DNA of 64,000 nucleotides from Shewanella gelidimarina (GCF_023283945.1 NZ_JAKIKW010000004.1:217994-281993); one strand, 5' to 3'. Positions 1 to 9,895 are shown, numbered from the stretch's first letter. Made by a program: numbers and translations. The notes: generated from the sequence alone by a model not told the origin.

Positions 1-915
1 AGTTTCTGCTTTTTTTCGCTGTGCTAATTCAAGGTTTAGCGCTGTGGTGCGTCTGCGTAAGTTCAGACTAATGTAACCCGTCAGCAACATGCCTATGGCA
101 GAGATAAGGCTGATGAAAATCGCCAACGACAGTATTTTTTGTTGGGCAGAGTTAAGATCCACTTTCTCGCGGCCGGTACCAAACCACTTATTGACGAGGC
201 GGTCGTATTCCCCTGACAGTTTTAGCTGCCTTAATGCATCATTAATTTTATCCATTAACAGGGCATTCTTATGGTTGCTTATAAAATTAAACGCGCCATA
301 AATCAGTGGATCGCTTGAACTACGAATCGAGGGGTATAAAGGCATTAATCGTCTTGCGACAAAATTTTCGGCAATCACCACATCGACTTTGCCTTTTATT
401 AATAGCTGAAAACCCGTTTCATAAAGATCGACATCGACTCTTTTAAAATTTTGCAGTTTTCCTGATATGTACACATCGACACAAGCGCCTTTTTTAATGG
501 CAACACGTTTCCCTTTTAAGTCGTTCCAGCCGTTAATAAACGACTTTCCTTGCAGGGTGTAGGCTTTTGCATGGGTGGCATAAATGGGATCTGATTGGCT
601 GAGATCACGATCGATCGTCACCGGGCTCACCACGGCAATCACATCAATCAATGATTCAGGATTGTGTACATCGGCAAGTAATTGCTGAAATGTCTTGCGT
701 CTAACGACGATGCGCTTGCCTATTAGTTGACCAATTCTATCCATCAATTCTAGGTTGAAGCCCTGTTCGACCCCATTATTACGCCACTCTAGCGGAGCTG
801 TTTTTGAGTGAACTCCAAAGACAATACTTTGCTTTTCATGGGGGGCTGCGGCCTGTGCAATGAGAGGAAGAGTCAAAAGGCTGAGAGTGCAAAATAAGTT
901 AACTAATATTTTCAT
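1..915 (-). CDS. Membrane sensor with periplasmic solute-binding domain (C-terminus beyond the window)
   Basis: An ATG at 915 opens 305 codons toward base 1 that run off the window edge, so only the N-terminal part is visible. Residues 1-21 are a signal peptide ending in an AQA-type site. Residues about 25-245 resemble a family 3 periplasmic solute-binding domain (SBP_bac_3), with recognisable stretches such as VFGVHSKTAPLEWRNNG and DVVIAEN. A membrane segment follows at about 258-283, and the last residues (LRRRTTALNLELAQRKKAE) form the charged linker that usually precedes a PAS, histidine kinase or GGDEF domain. The output domain is therefore unknown. The gene is transcribed away from fccA, with two palindromes between them. 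Sensing of a small solute is inference from the fold. Confidence 0.72.
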   Translation of the reverse strand, partial: MKILVNLFCTLSLLTLPLIAQAAAPHEKQSIVFGVHSKTAPLEWRNNGVEQGFNLELMDRIGQLIGKRIVVRRKTFQQLLADVHNPESLIDVIAVVSPVTIDRDLSQSDPIYATHAKAYTLQGKSFINGWNDLKGKRVAIKKGACVDVYISGKLQNFKRVDVDLYETGFQLLIKGKVDVVIAENFVARRLMPLYPSIRSSSDPLIYGAFNFISNHKNALLMDKINDALRQLKLSGEYDRLVNKWFGTGREKVDLNSAQQKILSLAIFISLISAIGMLLTGYISLNLRRRTTALNLELAQRKKAET

Positions 916-1118
916 AAGCCAATTTTAGCATGCGCTTATAGAGCATAACTGTGCTGAGATTCTCGCTTTAACTACCTATTTACATGTCGTTTGGCTATAC
1001 ATCACGTTAGGTGTTCAGCTTTATGCACTCTATTTAGCTACGCAGAGGTTTCTACTGTCTATCATTAACTAAAATAGTTGGGTGCTGTCGGCATTGATGT
1101 GTGAGCGGGATAACATAG

Positions 1119-1140
1119 AGTTATGCATTTTTGCATAACT
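1119..1140. promoter_or_regulatory. Perfect 9-bp inverted repeat, operator candidate
   Basis: Arms AGTTATGCA and TGCATAACT flank four Ts. The site lies between the divergent sensor gene and fccA and has a second copy 30 bp downstream. The form suits a dimeric regulator. The regulator is not identified. Confidence 0.55.
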
Positions 1141-1148
1141 GACCATGC

Positions 1149-1170
1149 AGTTATGCATCTTTGCATGAGC
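1149..1170. promoter_or_regulatory. Second, imperfect copy of the operator-like palindrome
   Basis: The left arm AGTTATGCA is identical to that of the first copy. The spacer is TCTT and the right arm TGCATGAGC is degenerate at its end. The centre lies 30 bp, about three helical turns, from the first copy, which would place two dimers on the same DNA face. Confidence 0.5.
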
Positions 1171-1355
1171 TGTTTTACAGGCTGTGATCAAGTGTTCAGT
1201 TTAGCGTTGTTATCACGGGATTCAGTTGAGCAACGCCTGTATTAGCCGCAATATAGTGATGAATTTAAAAATTAACGACAACACTTTTGATTGTCGAAAT
1301 TATTGTGATGACTTTTGTTCGCTGCGATGCAGTTGGGTAAAGGTGAGGATTTGAG

Positions 1356-3146
1356 ATGAAAAACTTTAAGAAAGCAGTGTGTATTGCCACACTTCTCGGC
1401 TCAACAGGCTTCATGGCAAGCGCAATTGCCGCTGACAACTTGGCAGAATTCCACGGTGAAAACCAAGAGTGTGATAGCTGCCACATGCCAGATGGTGAGC
1501 TATCAAACGATAGCTTAACTTTCGAGAACGCTCAGTGCGTATCTTGTCACGGCACGCTAGAAGAAGTCGCTGAAGAAACCAAACATGAGCACTACAATGC
1601 CCATGACTCTCATTTCCCTGGCGAAGTGGCTTGTACCTCTTGTCACAGCGCTCACGAAAAATCGATGGTTTACTGTGATTCTTGCCATAGCTTCGATTTT
1701 GATATGCCGTACACAAAGAAATGGGAACGTAACGAACCTAGCATTAAAGAAATGTTGAAAGACAAGTCTGAACGTCAGGCGGCCCTTGCTGCAGCGCCTC
1801 GTGACACAGTTGATGTTGTGATTGTTGGTTCAGGTGGCGCAGGTTTCTCTGCTGCTGTCTCTGCGGTTGATAACGGCGCTAAAGTTATCCTTGTTGAAAA
1901 AGAGCCAGTCATTGGTGGTAACGCTAAGTTAGCCGCAGGTGGCATGAACGCCGCTTGGACTGATCAGCAAAAAGCCAAAGGTATTAAAGATAGCGTTGAA
2001 TTGATGGTTAAAGACACCATGAAAGGCGGCCGTGACTTAAACGACCCAGCGCTAGTTGAAGTTCTAACATCTCACTCTAAAGCGTCGGTTGATTGGTTAA
2101 CAGGCATGGGTGCTGATTTAAATGACGTAGGTCGTATGGGTGGCGCATCAGTTAACCGTTCTCACCGTCCAACGGGTGGCGCTGGTGTAGGTGCTCACGT
2201 TATTCAAGTGCTTTTTGATAATGCTGTTAAGCGCGATATTGATATGCGCATGAACACTCGCGGTATTGAAATCCTAAAAGACGATGAAGGCAATGTTAAA
2301 GGCCTACTCGTTAAAGGCATGTATAAAGGCTACTACTGGATCAAAGCAGATGCTGTTGTATTAGCAACAGGTGGTTTCGCTAAGAACAACGAGCGTGTAG
2401 CAAAACTTGATCCTAAGTTAAAAGGCTTTATTTCAACTAACCAACCAGGTGCTACTGGTGACGGTATCGATGTTGCGGAAAATGCAGGTGCAGCTACGGT
2501 TGACCTTCAGTACATCCAAGCTCACCCAACACTTTCTGTTAAAGGTGGTGTGATGGTAACTGAAGCGGTACGTGGTAATGGTGCAATCTTGGTTAACCGC
2601 GAAGGTAAGCGCTTCGTCAACGAAATCACTACACGTGATAAGGCTTCAGCAGCTATCTTGAACCAAACTGGTAAGTCTGCGTTCCTAATCTTTGATGACT
2701 CAGTCCGTAAGTCACTAAGCAAGATTGATAAGTATATCGGTCTAGGTGTTGTACCAAGTGCTGATTCGCTAGTTAAGCTTGGCAAGTTAGAGAGCATCGA
2801 TGGAAAAGCACTGACTGAAACTGTCGCTCGTTACAACACTCTTGTGACTAGTGGTAAAGATACTGACTTTGCACGTCCAAACCTACCTCGTGCATTGAAC
2901 GAAGGTAACTACTACGCAATTGAAGTGACTCCTGGTGTTCACCACACTATGGGCGGCGTGATGATTGATTCTAAGTCTGAAATTATGGACGCTAAGAAGC
3001 AAGTTATCCCTGGTCTATACGGCGCTGGTGAAGTGACTGGTGGTGTTCACGGTGCTAACCGCCTAGGTGGTAACGCAATCTCTGACATCGTCACCTTCGG
3101 TAGAATGGCTGGTGAGAACGCAGCGATTTACTCTAAGAAAAACTAA
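1356..3146 (+). CDS. fccA: Periplasmic flavocytochrome c3 fumarate reductase
   Basis: Soluble tetrahaem FAD enzyme that reduces fumarate to succinate in the periplasm during anaerobic respiration. The signal peptide (residues 1-25) ends in AIA and leaves a 571-residue mature protein, the known family length. Four CXXCH haem sites (CDSCH, CVSCH, CTSCH, CDSCH) lie within the first 110 residues. The FAD-binding segment [18 protein letters not shown] follows at about 152-170. The catalytic residues of the Shewanella frigidimarina enzyme are all present: His in QAHPTLS, Thr-Glu and Arg in VTEAVRG, Arg in TTRDK, His in VHHTMGG and Arg in GANRLGG. This separates it from urocanate reductase paralogues. 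An AGGTGAGG ribosome site precedes the ATG, and a hairpin terminator follows. Confidence 0.97.
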   Translation: MKNFKKAVCIATLLGSTGFMASAIAADNLAEFHGENQECDSCHMPDGELSNDSLTFENAQCVSCHGTLEEVAEETKHEHYNAHDSHFPGEVACTSCHSAHEKSMVYCDSCHSFDFDMPYTKKWERNEPSIKEMLKDKSERQAALAAAPRDTVDVVIVGSGGAGFSAAVSAVDNGAKVILVEKEPVIGGNAKLAAGGMNAAWTDQQKAKGIKDSVELMVKDTMKGGRDLNDPALVEVLTSHSKASVDWLTGMGADLNDVGRMGGASVNRSHRPTGGAGVGAHVIQVLFDNAVKRDIDMRMNTRGIEILKDDEGNVKGLLVKGMYKGYYWIKADAVVLATGGFAKNNERVAKLDPKLKGFISTNQPGATGDGIDVAENAGAATVDLQYIQAHPTLSVKGGVMVTEAVRGNGAILVNREGKRFVNEITTRDKASAAILNQTGKSAFLIFDDSVRKSLSKIDKYIGLGVVPSADSLVKLGKLESIDGKALTETVARYNTLVTSGKDTDFARPNLPRALNEGNYYAIEVTPGVHHTMGGVMIDSKSEIMDAKKQVIPGLYGAGEVTGGVHGANRLGGNAISDIVTFGRMAGENAAIYSKKN

Positions 3147-3168
3147 CTTTTAGTTACTCTTAATATGA

Positions 3169-3198
3169 AGCCTTCATCTTATGGATGAGGGCTTTTTT
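3169..3198 (+). terminator. Rho-independent terminator of fccA
   Basis: A 10-bp stem, AGCCTTCATC with GATGAGGGCT (one G-T pair), is followed by a run of six Ts, 22 bp after the fccA stop codon. Confidence 0.85.
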
Positions 3199-3242
3199 GT
3201 ATCTGCAACTTTTGTAATCAGTTGCTTAAAGGGCTAGAGATA

Positions 3243-3765
3243 TCAAGCTGCGCTTAATAAAAGTCGCGAGCTTCCAGCTCACACTCGGCCAAAAGGGGAT
3301 CAACAGCAATCCCCTCTTGGATCAACCGTGCCGCCCCGACGAAGTTACATGCATTAAGTACAGGCCTCATACTCCAATAAAAATCGCCTAACGGCTCAGA
3401 TGGTACATCCATGTACCCCCGAGCCTGAACCATCATCCATGATGGTTCCACGGCATTTTCATCTACGTACTTCGGCAACTTCGATGGGGAATAGGTGTTT
3501 TCTGTTAGTTTAAAGTGACGGTAACCTCTGCATTCTTAAATTGAAAACTCAAAAGCCGAATAATTGTGCTTTTATAACTCGGTGTAGAAGCGACTGAGGC
3601 TTTCGGAAACAAGGCACATTATGTTACCGACATAATTTGGCATTCCCTCCATTCCTGGAGGTCAGATATTTTGGTTGAGCCCACATGGACCCTCTCTTTT
3701 ATAAAGAGCTGCGGCGAGTCTCAGCAGCGTCTGCACAAGCCCTAACCGGAGGTCATTGGAGCCAT
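3243..3765 (+). repeat. Dispersed hairpin-swap repeat, copy 1
   Basis: First of four long copies of one element in the window, all in the same orientation. Conserved linkers shared with the others include AAGCTGCGCTT, GACGAAGTTACATGC, ACTTCGGCAAC, GATGGGGAAT, CTTTTATAAC and GGTCATTGGA. Between the linkers sit stem-loops: GAGCT/AGCTC at 3268-3280, GGGGAT/ATCCCC at 3295-3314, GGTACAT/ATGTACC at 3402-3417, a 9-bp AACCATCAT hairpin just after it, ATTATGT/ACATAAT at 3618-3636 and CCTCCA/TGGAGG near 3655. No convincing gene lies inside: the one long reverse frame changes mostly at non-synonymous sites between copies 1 and 2. Function unknown. Confidence 0.85.
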
Positions 3766-3942
3766 TTAGTGTTTTAATAACCGGATATTGAATAGTATTG
3801 AGCTATAAGCGTAGGCAAAAAAGTAAATCTTTATATTTTACAACAACTACTTAGTGATGATAGTTTACGGAGCATAAATTAGGCAGTACATAGCGTTATC
3901 TGTACTGCTATTGGATACGTATTTAGCATAAGGATTTTGTGC

Positions 3943-4347
3943 ATGCCCTTTTCAGCCAAGGCTACTTTAATATTACTTTACTTGAGTTCAGGAGTTTTTA
4001 TTGCTCTGGGTGCTTTGACTATGTTTGTTGTAGAATCTAGGTCATCAACAGCAGTTTCTCAGTTAATCGCTGGAATGGCCTTTTTCTGGGTCGCTTCTGC
4101 TTTGAAGAGACGTGATGCTCAGTCTTTCAGAATTGGTTTAATTGGAACTGGTGGGCTACCACTCTTTTGGATATGGAAGGCATATGACCAGTATTTTTAT
4201 GATCTTCCTATACTGGAGGCATTTAACCATTACCCCAAATTGTGGATATACCTCATCCCATTAGTTGCATTGTTTTTTCTGCTATTTCCAGCTTCAAAAA
4301 ACTACTTTAAACCCCAATATGATGTTAGTACTGAAGAACAATCATAA
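3943..4347 (+). CDS. Small integral membrane protein, function unknown
   Basis: A 134-residue protein with about four hydrophobic segments (near residues 5-28, 35-53, 64-82 and 100-120) and a short polar tail ending in EEQS. I do not recognise a family. The ATG at 3943 is preferred because AAGGA sits 8 bases upstream; a TTG two codons earlier is also open. The gene is A+T-rich and stands alone between repeat copy 1 and an inverted fragment of the same repeat at 4453-4555, so it may have moved with, or been trapped by, the repeats. No terminator was seen directly after it. Confidence 0.7.
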   Translation: MPFSAKATLILLYLSSGVFIALGALTMFVVESRSSTAVSQLIAGMAFFWVASALKRRDAQSFRIGLIGTGGLPLFWIWKAYDQYFYDLPILEAFNHYPKLWIYLIPLVALFFLLFPASKNYFKPQYDVSTEEQS

Positions 4348-4452
4348 TTCTAGCTCGCTAGAAATAGCTTGTTCCCGCTTTTGATTTCATCTGAGTTAGT
4401 CATTAAGCGCTCGAAATTAAGTTACATGTGTTAGAGGTGAATATTGGGTTAA

Positions 4453-4555
4453 CGACTTCGTCGGGCGGCAGGGATTCTTTATTAAAGAAATAGACAAAAG
4501 GGGATTGCTGTTGCTCCCCTCTTGCGCGAGTGTGAGCTGGAAGCTCACGACTTTA
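4453..4555 (-). repeat. Inverted 5' fragment of the dispersed repeat
   Basis: Read on the minus strand, this matches the start of copy 1. It has the GAGCT/AGCTC hairpin, ACTCG, the GGGGA/TCCCC stem around a CAACAGCAAT-like loop, and the linker CCGCCC-GACGAAGT. An additional hairpin (TTCTTTA with TAAAGAA) is inserted before the linker. It faces copy 1 across the small membrane-protein gene. Confidence 0.75.
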
Positions 4556-4700
4556 GTTGTTAGACGAAGTCTAACTTTAAAACTTTGGTTAGGCGCAGCC
4601 TGATACTTGTTAACTAATGAGCAATAAAAAAACGCAACCCTAATACATAGAATTGCGCTTTTCTTTTAGAGAAAAGCTAGAACCTGCTAATACGTAAGCC
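4556..4700. other. Hairpin cluster between inverted repeat fragment and tandem repeats
   Basis: No gene. Visible structures are GTTAGAC-GAA-GTCTAAC at about 4559-4575, an AGGC/GCCT hairpin near 4592-4601, and CGCAA/TTGCG around 4633-4657 followed by a T-rich stretch that could be a weak terminator. Confidence 0.5.
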
Positions 4701-4977
4701 TAGAACCTTCATTAATCTTTTCCGTCTCAGATTTTCCGACAGTTCCGTCTTAGCCTGTACCGTCTTTGCCCTTCCTAGCAGCTAGCACCTAGAACCTTCA
4801 TTAATCTTTTCCGTCTCAGATTTTCCGGCCGTTCCATCTTAGCTTGTACCGTTTTTTCCCTTCTTAGCAGCTAGCACCTAGAACCTTCATTAATCTTTTC
4901 CGTCTCAGATTTTCCGGCCGTTCCGTCTTAGCTTGTGCCGTCTTAGCTCTTCCTAGCTTCTAGCCCCTAGAACCTTA
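4701..4977. repeat. Three 89-bp direct tandem repeats ending at the fbp stop codon
   Basis: Units at 4701-4789, 4790-4878 and 4879-4967 each begin TAGAACCTTCATTAATC and differ at only a few bases. A fourth unit is cut after 10 bases at 4968-4977, where its TTA is the reverse complement of the fbp TAA stop. A further TAGAACCT lies just upstream, near 4678. On the fbp strand the array is the whole 3' untranslated region. Confidence 0.92.
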
Positions 4978-5964
4978 GATCGTTGGCTCTTCGCTGTAAT
5001 CTTGAGTGTGGTACTCAAGGCAAGTATCAACTTCGTTAGCTGAACCTAGGATCACTGCAACACGCTGGTGGATCGCTGTTGGCTGGATATCCATAATGGT
5101 CTCGTAACCTGTAGAGGCTTTACCGCCTGCTTGCTCAACTAAGAACGACATTGGGTTAGCTTCGTACATCAAGCGCAATTTAAACGGCTTGTCGGGGTTC
5201 TTATTGTCAGTTGGGTAAGTGAAGATACCGCCACGACATAATACTCTATGCACATCACCGACCATGGCTGCTATCCAGCGCATGTTAAATGCTTTCTCAC
5301 GCGGACCAATAGTACCTAATAAAAGGTCACTGATATAGGTCTGCATTGGCGCTTCCCAGAAACGCTGGTTTGACATATTAATCGCAAACTCAGCAGTATC
5401 TTTACTGATGTTCATTGCAGGATCAGTTAATAGGTACTCGTTAGTGTCAGGGTTTAGGGTAAACAACTGCACCCCTTTACCTGTTGTTAGCGCCAACATG
5501 GTTGATGGACCGTACAGTACATAACCGGCAGCAACTTGGTTGCGGCCTGCTTGCAAGAAGCTCTTTTCTGAAAACTCACCAGCGGGGGCGGGTAGTACTG
5601 AGAATATGGTTCCAACTAATGAGTTGATGTCGATATTTGATGAACCATCAAGTGGGTCAAAACAGACTAGAAACTCGCCGTTAGCATCGGCGTCAACAAC
5701 GTAGTCTTCCTCTTCAGATGCTATTCCACGCACTGTACCGTCAGCCTTTAGTGCATCTTTGAGCATATCATTGGTAATGATATCCAGTTTCTTTTGGGTT
5801 TCACCTTGAACGTTCTCTTGTTCAGTCGCGCCCAAAATGCCCGCTAAGGCACCGTGACGAACGGCATGGCTGATCTCGATTGAGGTTTCAGCTAAGGTCA
5901 GGATCAGTTTTTCAAGAGCGGGAGAAATCGCTTGCGATGTCAGGTTTTCAGCCAGAGTCTGCAT
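4975..5964 (-). CDS. fbp: Fructose-1,6-bisphosphatase, class 1
   Basis: Hydrolyses fructose-1,6-bisphosphate to fructose-6-phosphate in gluconeogenesis (cytosol, Mg-dependent). At 329 residues it has the normal class 1 length. The family metal and phosphate motif is present as [12 protein letters not shown], together with the N-terminal GALAGILG segment and the sugar-phosphate region GGIFTYP...[19 protein letters not shown]. The start at 5964 has AGGAAAC 3 bases upstream. It is divergent from the S9 peptidase gene across about 220 bp. The stop codon overlaps the 89-bp tandem repeat array. Confidence 0.97.
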   Translation of the reverse strand: MQTLAENLTSQAISPALEKLILTLAETSIEISHAVRHGALAGILGATEQENVQGETQKKLDIITNDMLKDALKADGTVRGIASEEEDYVVDADANGEFLVCFDPLDGSSNIDINSLVGTIFSVLPAPAGEFSEKSFLQAGRNQVAAGYVLYGPSTMLALTTGKGVQLFTLNPDTNEYLLTDPAMNISKDTAEFAINMSNQRFWEAPMQTYISDLLLGTIGPREKAFNMRWIAAMVGDVHRVLCRGGIFTYPTDNKNPDKPFKLRLMYEANPMSFLVEQAGGKASTGYETIMDIQPTAIHQRVAVILGSANEVDTCLEYHTQDYSEEPTI

Positions 5965-6188
5965 GTTGTTTCCTATGACAATTTAATAGCATTAAATTGA
6001 GTTAGAGGTCGGGTATAAAGTTATTATTGTCGGCGATGATACCTGAGAACGGCAGTTTTTTCAGCGGTAAAGCCCACACGCTTGTGGATATTGTCTGCAC
6101 TGTTTTTGTTTTAGTGGCTATTAAGGCACAATGTAGTCGAATTTTCAGTCAAGACGTGCTTCTTTCGCACGTTATCCAAGGAATAATA

Positions 6189-8429
6189 ATGAAAAAAAAT
6201 TGGATGAACTTGCTGCTTTCTACACTTCCCATGGTGATGGCATCGACAGCAGTTGCACAATCTACAGCATTAACGGGTGGCGAAGCGCCGCTCACTATCG
6301 AACGTATGTATGCCTCTCCGGCACTTGCTGGGAGCAGCCCTCGTGGTCTTAAGTTATCGCCTGACGGCAAGCGGGTAACGTATTTGGCGGGCCGCAAAGA
6401 AGACCAACATCTTTACGATCTTTGGCAGATGGATGTGGCGAGTGGTAAGCAAAGCTTACTGCTTGATGCTGACAAACTGGTGGCGGGAGAGTTGTCGGAT
6501 GAAGAAAAGGCACGCCGAGAGCGCCAACGCATCTATGGGCAAGGGATCATGGAGTACTTCTGGGCCGATGATAGCCAAGCTATCCTTATTCCAGCATCAG
6601 GCCTGCTGTATTATTTCTCTGTTAACACCAATCAAGTAAAACTGTTGAACACAGGTGAAGGCTTTGCAACCGATGCGAGGTTGTCACCTAAGGGCCATTT
6701 TGTCTCTTTTGTGCGAGAGCAAAACTTGTATGTGCTTGATCTAAAAACCGAGACGGTGACTGCGCTAACAACCGATGGCGGTGGTGCGATTAAAAACGCT
6801 ATGGCCGAGTTTGTCGCTCAAGAAGAGATGGGACGTATGACAGGCTATTGGTGGTCGCCTGATGAATCGGCAATTGCTTATACCCGCATTGATGAGTCAG
6901 ATGTCGAGCTAGTGACGCGCAATGAAATTTATGCCGATGGCATTAAACTGACTGAGCAGCGTTACCCTTATGCCGGTAAAAACAACGTTAAAATCGAACT
7001 TGGTGTAGTGTCGCTTAACGACAAAAAGGTGGCTTGGGTCGATTTAGGCAAAGACACTGATATCTACCTTCCGCGGGTTAAGTGGTTACCTGATAGCAAG
7101 CAGTTGTCGTATCAATGGCAAAGCCGGGATCAACAATCGCTCGATCTTAGAGTGGTGAATATTGATGATATCAAGCGCAATAAAAACCTGGTGCAAGAAC
7201 GCAGCCAAGCTTGGGTTAACCTCAATGATGATTTGCACTTTCTAAAGCAACAAAAAACCTTTATTTGGGCATCTGAGCGTGATGGATTTAACCATCTTTA
7301 CTTGATTGGGCTTGATGGCAAGGTTGTTCGTCAGCTAACCAAGGGTGATTGGGCAGTTGATGAGGTTGAGTTTATTGACGAAGATGCGGGCCAAGTTTAT
7401 TTTACCGGTCGCCAAACTAAAGTCACTGAGAAGCAGTTATATCGAGTGGCTATTGCCGGTGGTAAGGTCGAGCCCATTAGTACTCGCTCTGGTATGCACT
7501 CAACAGTGTTTGCTGATAATCAACCCGTTTATTTGGACTATTTCAGCAGCTTATCGCAACCACCACAGGTGAGCTTACATGACGACTCTGGTCAGCGCCT
7601 TGCTTGGGTAGAGCAAAACGAAGTCAAGCCAGGACATCCGCTGTATGACTACTTTGGTTTATGGCAAGTGCCTGAGTTTGGTGAGTTAACCGCTGAAGAT
7701 GGCCAAGCATTGCAATATCGACTATTCAAGCCAACAAACTTCGATGCCAGTAAGAAATACCCTGTCGTGGTACGTGTATACGGTGGCCCACATGCTCAAC
7801 TCGTCACAAATAGTTGGAGCCATCAGGACTATTTTACTCAGCATCTACTGCAGCAAGGCTTTATCGTTTATCAACTGGATAACCGTGGCTCAGCCCATCG
7901 TGGCACTCAGTTTGAGTATGTAATCTACAAGCAGTTGGGTGAGGCTGAAGTCAACGACCAAAAGGTTGGGGTCGATTATCTACGCAGCCTGCCTTTTGTC
8001 GATGGCGATAATATTGCGATCTACGGGCATAGCTACGGCGGTTATATGGCATTAATGAGCTTGTTTAAAGCGCCAGACTACTTTAAAGCGGCTATCTCTG
8101 GTGCGCCAGTGTCTGATTGGTCACTGTACGATACGCATTACACCGAGCGTTATCTTAGCCACCCAGAGACGAATGCTAAAGGGTATGAGGCGAGCAGTGT
8201 ATTGCCGTATGTGAAAGGCTACGAGTCTGGATTGCTGATGTACCACGGTATGGCAGATGACAATGTACTATTTGAAAATAGCACTCGAGTTTATAAAGCC
8301 CTACAAGATGAAGGTAAGCTATTCCAGATGATTGATTACCCTGGTTCAAAACACTCTATGCGCGGCGAGAAGGTTAGAGTGCACTTATATCGTTCTTTAG
8401 CTGACTTCTTAGAGCGTGAATTGAAATAG
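6189..8429 (+). CDS. Exported dipeptidyl peptidase IV-family serine peptidase (S9B)
   Basis: Cleaves N-terminal dipeptides (usually Xaa-Pro) in the periplasm or outside the cell. The reading frame is open from 6027, but the ATG at 6189 is chosen: AAGGA lies 6 bases upstream and a typical signal peptide follows (MKKNWMNLLLST...AVAQ). The 746-residue product has an N-terminal beta-propeller region (DPPIV_N) with the AEFVAQEEM double-glutamate motif that binds the substrate amino terminus. It ends in an alpha/beta-hydrolase domain: nucleophile Ser in GHSYGGY (about residue 615), Asp in MADDNV and His in GSKHSM. It stands alone, probably for peptide scavenging. Confidence 0.93.
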   Translation: MKKNWMNLLLSTLPMVMASTAVAQSTALTGGEAPLTIERMYASPALAGSSPRGLKLSPDGKRVTYLAGRKEDQHLYDLWQMDVASGKQSLLLDADKLVAGELSDEEKARRERQRIYGQGIMEYFWADDSQAILIPASGLLYYFSVNTNQVKLLNTGEGFATDARLSPKGHFVSFVREQNLYVLDLKTETVTALTTDGGGAIKNAMAEFVAQEEMGRMTGYWWSPDESAIAYTRIDESDVELVTRNEIYADGIKLTEQRYPYAGKNNVKIELGVVSLNDKKVAWVDLGKDTDIYLPRVKWLPDSKQLSYQWQSRDQQSLDLRVVNIDDIKRNKNLVQERSQAWVNLNDDLHFLKQQKTFIWASERDGFNHLYLIGLDGKVVRQLTKGDWAVDEVEFIDEDAGQVYFTGRQTKVTEKQLYRVAIAGGKVEPISTRSGMHSTVFADNQPVYLDYFSSLSQPPQVSLHDDSGQRLAWVEQNEVKPGHPLYDYFGLWQVPEFGELTAEDGQALQYRLFKPTNFDASKKYPVVVRVYGGPHAQLVTNSWSHQDYFTQHLLQQGFIVYQLDNRGSAHRGTQFEYVIYKQLGEAEVNDQKVGVDYLRSLPFVDGDNIAIYGHSYGGYMALMSLFKAPDYFKAAISGAPVSDWSLYDTHYTERYLSHPETNAKGYEASSVLPYVKGYESGLLMYHGMADDNVLFENSTRVYKALQDEGKLFQMIDYPGSKHSMRGEKVRVHLYRSLADFLERELK

Positions 8430-8722
8430 TATTATCGCTAAGTTCAAAATAGGCATGGAGGTCTTTTATGACTCTTTGCCTATATTTTATTAACTAAAGA
8501 TTAAACATCGTTAATAATAAGACTATTTATTCTAAAAAAGCCAAAGGCAGAGCGGAACCATACTCCTAAATATATATAGGGTAATGGTTAGCGTATTTGA
8601 CAAATGGTGTTTATCTGCTACCAATGCTTAACTTGGTGTTGAATACACTTAAGGTTTAATTAAGCATTATATTGATTTTTACGCCATAAGTTTTGCTATT
8701 TTAAAACACAAAATGTAGAAAC
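8430..8722. other. Intergenic region, nothing recognised
   Basis: A+T-rich spacer between the convergent peptidase gene and arcA. I see no gene or clear repeat apart from the terminator at its right end. Confidence 0.6.
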
Positions 8723-8750
8723 AAAAAAGCCAGTCAAATGACTGGCTTTT
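8723..8750 (-). terminator. Terminator of arcA, possibly bidirectional
   Basis: Arms AAGCCAGTCA and TGACTGGCTT surround a tiny loop, with A-rich and T-rich flanks, so it can serve both converging transcripts. It lies 20 bp beyond the arcA stop. Confidence 0.88.
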
Positions 8751-8769
8751 ATTTTATTCGATTATCGAA

Positions 8770-9486
8770 TTAGTCTTCTAAGTTACCACAAAAACGGTAA
8801 CCTTCACCGTGGATCGTAGCGATGATTTCTGGCGTATCAGGCAAGCTTTCAAAATGCTTACGGATGCGACGAATCGTTACGTCTACAGTACGGTCATGTG
8901 GCTTAAGCTCACGACCTGTCATCTTCATTAGCAAGTCAGCGCGGCTAAGGATCTTGCCTGGGTTCTCTACAAAGTGCAGCATAGCGCGGAACTCACTACG
9001 TGGCAGCTTGTATGACTCACCCTGTGGGCTGACTAGAGAACGACTGTTTATTTCTAAGCTCCAAGCGTTGAAACGGTAGAACTCAACAGCGCTTTTCTCT
9101 TCAGACTCAACACCAGTGCTATTTACACGTGTTAGTAAGTTGCGAGCACGAATAGTCAATTCACGAGGATTGAATGGTTTAGTGATGTAATCATCTGCAC
9201 CGATTTCAAGTCCAAGGATCTTGTCTACTTCGTTATCACGGCCTGTTAGGAAGATCAGGCCAATGTTATTTATTTCACGAAGCTCACGGGCTAATAAAAG
9301 TCCGTTTTTACCTGGTAGATTAATATCCATCACGACCAAGTTAATTTTATTGTCTTGCATAGCTTTATGCATTTCAGCGCCGTCATTGGCTTCAGATACC
9401 ACATATCCTTCTGCTTCAAAAATACTTCTAAGTGTGTTTCTGGTAACGGCTTCATCTTCAACAATCAGAATGTGCGGGTTTTGCAT
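8770..9486 (-). CDS. arcA: Aerobic respiration control response regulator ArcA
   Basis: OmpR-type response regulator controlling respiratory and central metabolic genes with oxygen supply. The 238 residues carry a receiver domain with the acidic pocket VEDE, phospho-acceptor Asp in VVMDINLPG, Thr in FLTG and Lys in YITKPFNP. A winged-helix DNA-binding domain follows, with [19 protein letters not shown] and TIHGEGYRF. In Shewanella the partner phosphorelay is ArcS/HptA rather than ArcB; neither is in this window. Upstream (9487-9950) is a long regulatory region shared with the divergent DUF3293 gene. Confidence 0.97.
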   Translation of the reverse strand: MQNPHILIVEDEAVTRNTLRSIFEAEGYVVSEANDGAEMHKAMQDNKINLVVMDINLPGKNGLLLARELREINNIGLIFLTGRDNEVDKILGLEIGADDYITKPFNPRELTIRARNLLTRVNSTGVESEEKSAVEFYRFNAWSLEINSRSLVSPQGESYKLPRSEFRAMLHFVENPGKILSRADLLMKMTGRELKPHDRTVDVTIRRIRKHFESLPDTPEIIATIHGEGYRFCGNLED

Positions 9487-9874
9487 ATTAATTACCTAAT
9501 TTCTGTCAATTCTATTCTAACCATGAGTATAAGTACTTTTATACTCCATCTAGTTATGCTGATATTTCACTGATACACGTCGGTGTTTTCAAAATATATT
9601 CTGAAACGGCAACACACTTCATGATAAGTAAAGTATGGGTATCTCACATATGGAAAACGTGAACTGTATTCTCTTCGATAAACAATAAGTACAAGAAGTT
9701 CCTTAACTATTGCTTTTTTTTGAAGTTTAAATGTTAAATCAAACATAGATCACATTTGATACAGCTGTGTGGATTACTCTTCTATCTGTTTCAGATATAT
9801 GTAACAAAGTGTGTCATTACATGTATGCAGTGCGAGTCAATCAACAAGACCCATTGTACTCGTTTTAGGCATTT

Positions 9875-9895
9875 GTTAACAAATGAAATGTTAAC
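9875..9895. promoter_or_regulatory. Direct repeat of GTTAAC, possible ArcA-type site
   Basis: GTTAACAAAT occurs twice, 15 bp apart, in the arcA/DUF3293 divergent region. The half-site resembles the GTTAA element of ArcA boxes, but the spacing differs from the usual 11 bp, so the assignment is weak. Otherwise 9487-9870 holds no recognised feature. Confidence 0.3.

Noticed and set aside
1119..1170. ArgR boxes
   Set aside because: ArgR sites have 5-4-5 arms of TGAAT type. These have 9-bp arms with a TGCA core.
1356..3146. Urocanate reductase or iron-induced Ifc3 instead of fumarate reductase
   Set aside because: All fumarate-reductase active-site residues are present and the sequence follows the S. 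frigidimarina enzyme closely.
3254..3478. 74-codon minus-strand frame in copy 1, similar to one in copy 2 (39808-40041)
   Set aside because: Differences between the two copies are mostly non-synonymous (Tyr/Cys, Glu/Lys, Trp/Arg, Val/Gly), so the similarity is explained by DNA-level repeat conservation.
4701..4977. CRISPR or coding repeat
   Set aside because: Units are contiguous without spacers and contain stops in the frames I followed.
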